9,554 nt of DNA, taken from positions 1 through 9,554 of the forward strand of contig QHRT01000092.1 in assembly GCA_003220195.1 (NCBI GenBank), in the 5' to 3' direction. The DNA comes from Candidatus Rokuibacteriota bacterium. GTDB taxonomy: Bacteria > Methylomirabilota > Methylomirabilia > Rokubacteriales > CSP1-6. The position numbers and the translations under genes are program-made. Below the pieces are notes generated by a model. The model worked only from the letters and a program-made list of their open reading frames with translations, made no database searches and was not told the origin of the DNA. Shown here piece by piece: positions 1 through 5,363 of this stretch (positions are counted from its first letter, which is position 1; the number at the start of each line of letters is the position of its first letter).

Positions 1-2
1 AC

Positions 3-506
3 GAAGCGACCGGCGCGGTCGACGTTCGACGGATCGTGTCCGCGCACGACGCCGGACGCGTCATCAACCCGCTCGAGGCCGAGGGCCAGGTGCACGGCGG
101 CCTCCACATGGGGCTCGGGTATGCGCTCGCCGAGAAGCTCGTCGTCGAGGACGGTCAGGTGCTCAGCGCAACGCTGATGGACTACGCGGTGCTTCGCGCC
201 GCGGACATGCCGGAGGTCGTCGTGCGCTTCGTCGAATCGGTCGACGCCGAGGGACCGTTCGGCGCCAAGGGTCTCGGCGAGTCCGGCGTGATCCCGGTGG
301 CCGCCGCCGTTGCGAACGCGATCAAGGACGCGATCGGCGTCCGGCTCACCGAATTGCCGATGACGCCCGAGCAGATCCGCCGCGCGCTCGATCGTACTGG
401 GGGCCCCGAGGGGCGCGCGGACGCGCCCGTAATGGCCCCCAGACCCCCGACGCTCGGACACGCCCCGGCTGAGCCGGGGCGCGCCTCGGGCCTGCGACGA
501 TCATGA
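3..506 (+). CDS. Xanthine dehydrogenase-family molybdopterin-binding subunit, C-terminal fragment
   Basis: This is the last 167 codons of a large Mo-hydroxylase subunit (CoxL/XdhB/nicotinate dehydrogenase type); the rest lies before the window. The frame is open from base 3 and ends with the TGA at 504-506. Visible family signatures are AHDAGRVINP followed by EGQVHGG and a glycine-rich MGLGYAL stretch, then GAKGLGESG, where the Glu (codon 279-281) corresponds to the active-site glutamate of the family. The fold-bearing part ends near EQIRRAL. The remaining ~40 residues are a Pro/Gly/Arg-rich tail that coincides with two strong inverted repeats and is not family-typical. The enzymes are cytoplasmic or membrane-associated and hydroxylate purines, N-heterocycles, aldehydes or CO with FAD and 2Fe-2S partner subunits, expected upstream. 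The stop overlaps the next start (ATGA), so the two genes are probably translationally coupled. The family is clear; the substrate cannot be told from this fragment. Confidence 0.9.
   Translation, partial: EATGAVDVRRIVSAHDAGRVINPLEAEGQVHGGLHMGLGYALAEKLVVEDGQVLSATLMDYAVLRAADMPEVVVRFVESVDAEGPFGAKGLGESGVIPVAAAVANAIKDAIGVRLTELPMTPEQIRRALDRTGGPEGRADAPVMAPRPPTLGHAPAEPGRASGLRRS
397..442 (+). other. Strong stem-loop within the 3' end of the Mo-hydroxylase gene
   Basis: The outer arms CTGGGGGCC (397-405) and GGCCCCCAG (434-442) are perfect 9-bp reverse complements. Inside them is a symmetric 5/5 internal loop (406-410 and 429-433), then inner arms GGGCGCG (411-417) and CGCGCCC (422-428) closing a CGGA tetraloop. 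There is no T-run after it, so it is not a canonical intrinsic terminator. It lies inside the reading frame, in the non-conserved tail. It could be a REP-like palindromic repeat or an RNA-stability or processing element between cistrons. The pairing is seen directly; any role is inference. Confidence 0.55.
461..481 (+). other. Near-perfect 10-bp palindromic hairpin upstream of the CoA transferase
   Basis: The arms CGCCCCGGCT (461-470) and AGCCGGGGCG (472-481) are exact reverse complements around a single central G, so the real RNA loop would be about 3 nt (TGA). It ends 21 nt before the CaiB start at 503 and is still within the upstream coding frame. No T-tract follows. It forms a pair with the stem-loop at 397-442. 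It may act as an mRNA 3'-end stabiliser, a partial attenuator or a repeat element, or may occlude ribosome access to the next start. Confidence 0.55.
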
Positions 507-1699
507 CTGCGCTCTTCGACGGCGTGCGCGTGCTCGACCTGTCCCGGATGCTGGCCGGACCGTACGGCTCGATGCTGCTCGCCGATCTCGGCGCCGAAGT
601 CATCAAGATCGAGGAGCCGGACGGCGGCGACCCGATGCGCGTGATGGGGCCGCCGTTCCTGCCGGACGGCGAGTCCGCGTACTTCCTGGCGATCAACCGC
701 AACAAGAAGTCGCTCGCGCTCGACCTGACGACGGACGAGGGGCGGCAGGTCTTCCTGGATCTCGTGCGGCGGGCCGACATCGTGTGGGAAAACTTCCGCC
801 CCGGCGTGATGGAGCGCCTCGGCTGCGGTTACGAGAAGCTCGCCGCGCTCAATTCGCGCGTCATCCTGTGCTCGATCTCCGCGTACGGCCAGGACGGCCC
901 GTATCGCGAGTGGCCGGCGTTCGACCTGGCGCTCCAGGCGATGGGCGGCGCGATGAGCATCACCGGTGAGCCGGGCGGACGACCCGTGCGCATGGGCCTG
1001 CCGATGGGGGATCTCGCGGGCGGGCTCTTCGGCGCGTTCGCCGTGGCCGGCGCGTTGTTCCGTCGCGAGCGGACGGGCCACGGCGAGCATCTCGATCTGT
1101 CGCTGCTCGATTGCCAGGTGTCGCTCCTCACGTACGTCGCGCAGTACTTCTGGACGAACGCGCAGGTGCCGGGTCCGATGGGGTCGGGACACGCGTCCGT
1201 GGTGCCGTACCAGGCTCTCGCGACGCGCGATGGTCACCTGATCGTCGCGGTCTTCGCGGAGAAGTTCTGGGGCGCGTTCTGTCGCGCCATCGACATGCCC
1301 GGATGGGAAAGCGACCCGCGCTTTGCGACGAATCGTGACCGTGTCGCGCACCGTCAGGTCCTGATCCCGGAGATCGAGCGCGTCTTCGCGCGGCGCAGCA
1401 CGGCGGAGTGGCTCGAGCGTCTGCGACAGTCGAGCGTGCCGGCGGCGCCGATCCTGACGGTCGATCGCGTGCTCGCGGATCGTCAGGTGAACGAGCGGTG
1501 CATGGTCGTCGAGATGTCGCATCCGGTCCACGGCACGGTGCCGACGCTCGGGACGCCGGTGAAGGTCGGCGGCGAGATGAAGATCGACGTGGCTCCGCCG
1601 CCGAAGCTCGGGCAGCACACCGACGAGGTACTGCGCGAGGTGGCGGAGTACGCGCCGGAGCGCGTCGCGGCGCTGCGGCGCGCCGGCGTGGTGAGCTGA
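503..1699 (+). CDS. CaiB/BaiF family (class III) CoA transferase
   Basis: A 398-residue protein of normal length for family III CoA transferases, which move CoA between an acyl-CoA donor and a free carboxylate through a covalent aspartyl-CoA intermediate in the cytoplasm. The N-terminus (GVRVLDLSRMLAGPYGSMLLADLGAEVIKIE) gives the typical CoA-binding Rossmann-like start. The motif NRNKKSLALDL (65-75), ENFRPG (96-101), and ISAYGQDGPY (125-134) follow. GLPMGDLAGG carries Asp170 at the place of the catalytic Asp169 of formyl-CoA transferase. The C-terminal half has the family pattern VPAAPILTVDRVLADRQV and a terminal LGQHTDEVL block. The ATG at 503 overlaps the previous stop and fits the family N-terminus, though no clear Shine-Dalgarno is seen, consistent with coupling. 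Only 4 nt separate it from the opine dehydrogenase. Members act on carnitine, oxalate, bile acids, succinate/malate or aromatic acids, so the substrate stays open. Confidence 0.95.
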   Translation: MTALFDGVRVLDLSRMLAGPYGSMLLADLGAEVIKIEEPDGGDPMRVMGPPFLPDGESAYFLAINRNKKSLALDLTTDEGRQVFLDLVRRADIVWENFRPGVMERLGCGYEKLAALNSRVILCSISAYGQDGPYREWPAFDLALQAMGGAMSITGEPGGRPVRMGLPMGDLAGGLFGAFAVAGALFRRERTGHGEHLDLSLLDCQVSLLTYVAQYFWTNAQVPGPMGSGHASVVPYQALATRDGHLIVAVFAEKFWGAFCRAIDMPGWESDPRFATNRDRVAHRQVLIPEIERVFARRSTAEWLERLRQSSVPAAPILTVDRVLADRQVNERCMVVEMSHPVHGTVPTLGTPVKVGGEMKIDVAPPPKLGQHTDEVLREVAEYAPERVAALRRAGVVS

Positions 1700-1703
1700 C
1701 ACG

Positions 1704-2813
1704 ATGATCGTGACGGTGCTCGGCGGCGGCAACGGCGCGTTCGCGACGGCGGCGGATCTCGCGCTCAACGGTCACCGCGTGCGCCTGTGGCGCCGCACCG
1801 GCACCGAGCTCACCGCGATCCGGGAGAGCGGAGGCATCACGCTGATCGCCGAGGTCGGGCAGGACACGGGCCGGCTCGAGGCGGCGACGGCGAACATGGA
1901 CGACGCGCTCGCCGGCGCCGAGGTGATCGTGGTCGCCGTGCCGGCGACCGCGCACGACGACATCGGCGGCGCGCTCGGCAAGAGGCTCCACGGCGACCAC
2001 ATCGTGCTCTTCACGCCGGGCACGCTCGGCGCGTACGCGGTGGCGCGCGACATCGCGCGCGCCGGCGGGACGCTCCCGCTGGCGTTCGCCGAGACGGGGA
2101 CGCTGCCGTATCTCGCCCGCAAGACGGCGCCGGCCACCGTGGCGGTGCCCGTGCGCGCCGCCAATCTCCCGATCGGCGTGTTTCCCGCGTGGCGAACCGC
2201 CGAGGTCGTCGAGCGACTCGGCGCGCTCTATCCGACACTCCGGCCGTGCGTCGACGTGCTCGACGTGGCGCTCACGAACGCGGGTCCCGTGATCCATCCA
2301 CCGCTCGTACTCCTGAACGCCGGAGCGATCGACGGTGGACGCTTCGACATCCACGCCGCCGGGACGACGCAGAGCGTGCGCAGCCTGATCGACGCGGTGG
2401 ACGCGGAACGGCTCGCGGCGCGGCGCGGGTGGGGGTATCCGCAGCCCGACTACGAGCTGGCGACGTACTACGACGAGGCGCGCGCGCACGAAGGGCTCTA
2501 CGGCGCCGGCGCCAAGGCGCGACTGGTCGCGAGCGGGCTGTGGAGCGAGGTGCTGACGTTCGAGCACCGGTACGTCAGCGAGGACGCGGCGCTCGGCCTC
2601 GCGCTGCTGGAATCGGCGGCGCGGACGATCGGCGCCGCCACGCCGGCGAGCGGTGGTCTGTTGCGCATCTTCGGCGTCCTGCTCTCCCGCCAGCTGCTGG
2701 GCCGCGGCCGCGCGCTCGAGCATCTGGGACTCGGCGATTTCGCGGTGCGCGAGATCCGCGCGCTCTTGTACGAAGGTTGGGGATCGGCGATGTGGAGCCG
2801 GGTCATTCGCTAA
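1704..2813 (+). CDS. NAD(P)-dependent opine dehydrogenase (octopine/nopaline dehydrogenase family)
   Basis: A 369-residue two-domain dehydrogenase. The N-terminal Rossmann domain opens with VLGGGNGAFATAADLALNG (5-23), a dinucleotide-binding glycine motif placed at the extreme N-terminus, which confirms the ATG at 1704. VIVVAVPATAH (74-84) and LFTPGTLGAY (102-111) continue the domain, and AETGTLPYLAR (129-139) is typical of the family. The C-terminal opine-dehydrogenase domain begins around residue 185 with TNAGPVIHPPLVLLNAG; His198 sits where these enzymes carry the catalytic histidine. HRYVSEDAALGLALLES (288-304) is a second conserved block. Opine dehydrogenases reversibly join an amino acid and a 2-oxo acid into a secondary amine with NAD(P)H. 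Here, between a CoA transferase and an uptake protein, either synthesis or oxidation is possible. The family call is firm; the substrate and direction are unknown. A ketopantoate-reductase-like or other 6PGDH-superfamily enzyme is the main alternative. Confidence 0.86.
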   Translation: MIVTVLGGGNGAFATAADLALNGHRVRLWRRTGTELTAIRESGGITLIAEVGQDTGRLEAATANMDDALAGAEVIVVAVPATAHDDIGGALGKRLHGDHIVLFTPGTLGAYAVARDIARAGGTLPLAFAETGTLPYLARKTAPATVAVPVRAANLPIGVFPAWRTAEVVERLGALYPTLRPCVDVLDVALTNAGPVIHPPLVLLNAGAIDGGRFDIHAAGTTQSVRSLIDAVDAERLAARRGWGYPQPDYELATYYDEARAHEGLYGAGAKARLVASGLWSEVLTFEHRYVSEDAALGLALLESAARTIGAATPASGGLLRIFGVLLSRQLLGRGRALEHLGLGDFAVREIRALLYEGWGSAMWSRVIR

Positions 2814-2846
2814 ACTCGGGCGCTGCCTCCTCCCAGGATTCGGATT

Positions 2847-2865
2847 GCGCGGGCAAAGCCCGCGC
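2847..2865 (+). other. Perfect GC-rich hairpin in the gap between the two gene blocks
   Basis: Arms GCGCGGGC (2847-2854) and GCCCGCGC (2858-2865) pair perfectly around an AAA loop. It lies in the 94-nt interval between the opine dehydrogenase stop (2813) and the TTG start at 2908. The following bases (TCGAACG) have no T-run, so a classic intrinsic terminator is not supported. It could be a weak or Rho-independent-like pause, a processing site that separates expression of the two blocks, or a protector of the downstream transcript. A TAAACT hexamer at 2811-2816 resembles a -10 box but lacks a convincing -35 partner. Confidence 0.5.
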
Positions 2866-2893
2866 TCGAACGTGGTGAGAGTCGACTGGTCGT

Positions 2894-2899
2894 GGAGGA
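2894..2899 (+). promoter_or_regulatory. Shine-Dalgarno site that fixes a TTG start
   Basis: GGAGGA, followed by AGG, is a strong ribosome-binding site with 8 nt to the TTG at 2908-2910. There is no in-frame ATG at a sensible place. The in-frame GTG codons at 2872 and 2875 have no such site in front of them and directly follow the hairpin. Starting at the TTG also gives a signal peptide of normal length. Confidence 0.75.
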
Positions 2900-2907
2900 A
2901 GGATCGA

Positions 2908-4098
2908 TTGGCTGATTCACGCTCGTCACGGCAGTTTCGCCTGCTCGCTGCGGTCATCATCGCCATCGTCGCCACTGTGGTTGATGGCGCTTCAGTCGTC
3001 CAGGCCGAGACCGGCGTCAGCGACGGCGAAATTCTCATCGGCGGCTCGGGCGCGCTGTCCGGGCCGCTCGGCGTCGTCGGCGAAGACGTGCGACATGGTG
3101 TCGAGCTGTACGTGAAGGCGCTGAACGACGCCGGCGGCATTCACGGGCGGAAAGTTCGCACGATCTACTACGACGACCATGGGCGCCCCGATCGCGCGGT
3201 CGCCAACACGCAGAAGCTCGTCGAGCAGGACGGCGTGTTCGCGATCGTCGCGTCCCAGGGCACGGTGCCGGTGGTCGCGACGCTCGACTATCTCGAGCGA
3301 TCGCGGATTCCGCTCCTGTTCCCGCAGCAGGGCTCGCCGGTCGTGCGGGGGCGCCGATTCGTCTTCAGCGGCATGGCGCTCTTCGATCGGCAGGCGCGCC
3401 TGATCGTCGACTATCTCGTGGGGCAGCGACACGTGAAGACGGTCGCAGCGCTGTACCAGGACGACCCGTACGGGAAGTCGTTCCGGACGTTCTTCGAAAA
3501 CGATCTGCATCGCCACGGCCTCCGGCTGGTGGCAGCAGAGGCGGTGAAGCCGGTCACGACCGACGTGTACGCGCAGGTCACCGCGCTGCGCGCCGCGAAT
3601 CCCGAGGTGACGCTGCTCGCGGTGACGCCGGGCGCGGGGACGCAAGCGCTGAAGGACCGCCTGAAAATCGGCTGGACCGGATCGCTCATGGTGGTCGTCG
3701 GGCCGTTCGCCGACGAACGCTACGTCTCCGTGGCCGGGACGGCGGCCGACGGCGTGGAGGGCCTCGTGCTGTGGCCCGATCCCCTCGCGTCGGATCTCCC
3801 GGGCGTCAAGCGGTATCGGGAGCACCTGGCGAAGTATTTCCCTCGCAACGAGCCGACGCGGGCTTCACTGTCGGGCTACGTCGCGGCGATGCTCTTTGCC
3901 GAGGCCGCGACCCGCGCCGGGCGGTCGTTGACGCGCGACGGGCTGATCACCGCGCTCGAGTCGCTGAAGCAGTGGGACGGGGGTGTGCTCCCGCCGATCT
4001 CGATCGGCCCGGATCACGAAACGCAGAAGCACGGCCTGTGGGTCAGGCTCGAGAACGCACGCTTCAAGGTCCTGACGGACTGGCTCCGCGCCCCGTGA
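2908..4098 (+). CDS. Periplasmic ABC-transporter substrate-binding protein, branched-chain amino acid (LivK/Peripla_BP_6) type
   Basis: A 396-residue precursor starting at TTG. It has a Sec signal: basic n-region with Arg5, Arg8 and Arg11, hydrophobic core LLAAVIIAIVATVV (12-25), and a likely cleavage after VQA (33) before ETG. No cysteine follows, so it is a soluble periplasmic protein rather than a lipoprotein. The mature part begins with the family pattern ILIGGSGALSGPLGVVG, then LNDAGGIHGRKV and YYDDHGRPDRAV, a first-lobe hallmark, and continues with SQGTVPV, a DDPYGKSF motif and SGYVAAMLFAEA near the end. Such proteins deliver amino acids, but also aromatic acids, urea or amides, to HAAT-type permeases. 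No permease or ATPase gene lies beside it in the window, so it must work with components encoded elsewhere. It heads the second block; its stop and the next start share one base (TGATG). The ligand is probably the compound the following ligases activate, which is inference. Confidence 0.92.
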   Translation: MADSRSSRQFRLLAAVIIAIVATVVDGASVVQAETGVSDGEILIGGSGALSGPLGVVGEDVRHGVELYVKALNDAGGIHGRKVRTIYYDDHGRPDRAVANTQKLVEQDGVFAIVASQGTVPVVATLDYLERSRIPLLFPQQGSPVVRGRRFVFSGMALFDRQARLIVDYLVGQRHVKTVAALYQDDPYGKSFRTFFENDLHRHGLRLVAAEAVKPVTTDVYAQVTALRAANPEVTLLAVTPGAGTQALKDRLKIGWTGSLMVVVGPFADERYVSVAGTAADGVEGLVLWPDPLASDLPGVKRYREHLAKYFPRNEPTRASLSGYVAAMLFAEAATRAGRSLTRDGLITALESLKQWDGGVLPPISIGPDHETQKHGLWVRLENARFKVLTDWLRAP

Positions 4099-5363
4099 TG
4101 TGGGAGCCCGCGCTCGAGACCCTCGAGCGCGAAGGTCTCGAGCGGCTCGCTCTCGAGCGCATGCGTCGGACGCTCGAGCGCGTCGCCCTCAATCCCGCCT
4201 GGGCCCGCCGGCTCGGCGGCGTTCGCGGGGAGGACCTGGCGCGCGTCGAGGACTGGCGCCGTTTGCCCCTCCTGACCAAAGACGATCTTCGCGACGCATA
4301 CCCGCTCGGGCTCGCGTGCGGCACGCGGTACCGACGTGTTCAGATGTCGAGCGGCACGACCGGCAATCCGATCCTGAACCCGTACACCGACGCCGACGTG
4401 CGGCAGTGGGGCGAGGTGATGGCGCGATGCTACGTCGCGGCCGGCGTGACGCGCGACGACGTGATCCAGATCACGCCGTCGTTCGGCCTCTTCACCGGCG
4501 GGTTCGGATTTCACTACGGCGCGGAGCTGCTGGGCGCGATGGTGATTCCGAGCGGCGCCGGACGGACTTCGCTCCAGCTCACGCTGATGCGGGATCTGCG
4601 TGCGACGGTGCTGCCCGCGATCGCGACGTACCCGCTCCGGCTGATCGAAGTGGCGCGCGACGAACGCTTCGACCTCGACACGCTCGCGCTTCGCGTCGGG
4701 ATCCTCGGCTCGGAGATGTGGTCCGACGAGCTCAGGCTCCGCATCGAGCGCGAGCTCCGGATCCGCACGTTCGACATCATCGGCATGACCGAGACGGGCG
4801 GGCCCGGCCTCGGCATCGATTGCGAGGCGCGGAGCGGGATCCACGTCTGGGAGGATCACTATCATCCCGAGATCGTCGATCCACGCACCGGCGCGCCCGT
4901 CGCGGAGGGTGTGGAAGGCGAGCTGGTGATCTCGACGCTGACGCGCGAAGGTCTGCCGCTCGTGCGCTACCGGACGCACGATCTCACGCGCGTGCTGTCG
5001 CGCGAGCCGTGCGCGTGCGGCCGGACGGCGCTGCGGCTCGACCGGTTGCGCGGGCGCACCGACGACATGGTGATCCTGAAGGGCGTGAACTTCTATCCGC
5101 GCCAGATCGAGACGATCGTGCTCCGGCAACCCGGCGTCGCCCACGAGTACCGGATCCTCCTGGACTCGGAGGGCGGCGCCGACCGGTTGACGCTCGAGGT
5201 CGAGACGGAGCCCGGTTGCGATCGCGACGTCGCGACACGGATTCGTCGCGAGCTCTCCGATCTTTTGAGTCTCAGCGTCGAGATTCGTCTCTGCGCGTTC
5301 GGATCGATCGAGCGGGCGCCCGGCAAGGCGGTGCGGATCGTGGACCGCCGAGCGCATCGGTGA
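4098..5363 (+). CDS. Phenylacetate-CoA ligase (PaaK)-like AMP-forming acyl-CoA ligase
   Basis: A 421-residue protein, the compact PaaK length (about 430) rather than the 500-600 of acetyl-CoA synthetases. It activates a carboxylate with ATP via an acyl-adenylate and then loads CoA. The start ATG 4098 follows from the family N-terminus (WEP..LERL.LERMRRTL). Core motifs: SSGTTGNPIL (84-93, phosphate loop), TETGGPG (231-237), YRTHDLTRVL (291-300), CACGRT (305-310), RGRTDDMVILKGVNFYP (318-334) at the hinge to the mobile C-terminal domain, and APGKAVRIVDRR near the end with Lys410 at the likely adenylation lysine position. PaaK relatives act on phenylacetate, substituted benzoates, indoleacetate and other aryl or heteroaryl acids, so phenylacetate is only a family default; no other paa genes are present. 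The gene overlaps its upstream neighbour by 1 nt and the downstream one by 4 nt, showing tight coupling. No obvious Shine-Dalgarno is seen. Confidence 0.92.
   Translation: MWEPALETLEREGLERLALERMRRTLERVALNPAWARRLGGVRGEDLARVEDWRRLPLLTKDDLRDAYPLGLACGTRYRRVQMSSGTTGNPILNPYTDADVRQWGEVMARCYVAAGVTRDDVIQITPSFGLFTGGFGFHYGAELLGAMVIPSGAGRTSLQLTLMRDLRATVLPAIATYPLRLIEVARDERFDLDTLALRVGILGSEMWSDELRLRIERELRIRTFDIIGMTETGGPGLGIDCEARSGIHVWEDHYHPEIVDPRTGAPVAEGVEGELVISTLTREGLPLVRYRTHDLTRVLSREPCACGRTALRLDRLRGRTDDMVILKGVNFYPRQIETIVLRQPGVAHEYRILLDSEGGADRLTLEVETEPGCDRDVATRIRRELSDLLSLSVEIRLCAFGSIERAPGKAVRIVDRRAHR

Noticed and set aside
182..1768. Long minus-strand open frame (528 codons) antisense to the CoA transferase
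   Set aside because: Arg/His/Ala-rich translation with no recognisable motif, antisense to a gene with clear family signatures; a typical codon-bias shadow in GC-rich DNA. The same holds for minus-strand frames at 1128-3140, 4014-5390, 5093-6124 and 6889-8373.
2847..2865. Intrinsic terminator after the opine dehydrogenase
   Set aside because: The stem is strong but no T-run follows; retained only as a hairpin of unknown role.
2653..2907. Upstream extension of the binding-protein frame back to 2653
   Set aside because: It overlaps the conserved C-terminus of the opine dehydrogenase, gives a low-complexity Ser/Ala/Arg sequence and would bury the signal peptide; the TTG at 2908 has a strong ribosome-binding site.
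3771..4097. Upstream extension of the PaaK-like frame back to 3771
   Set aside because: It overlaps the binding protein in another frame and is arginine-rich and unlike the family; the ATG at 4098 matches the family N-terminus.
4100..5359. Upstream extension of the ADP-forming synthetase frame back to 4100
   Set aside because: It is the out-of-frame shadow of the PaaK-like gene, with an Arg/Ala-rich translation; the CoA-binding domain begins right after the GTG at 5360.
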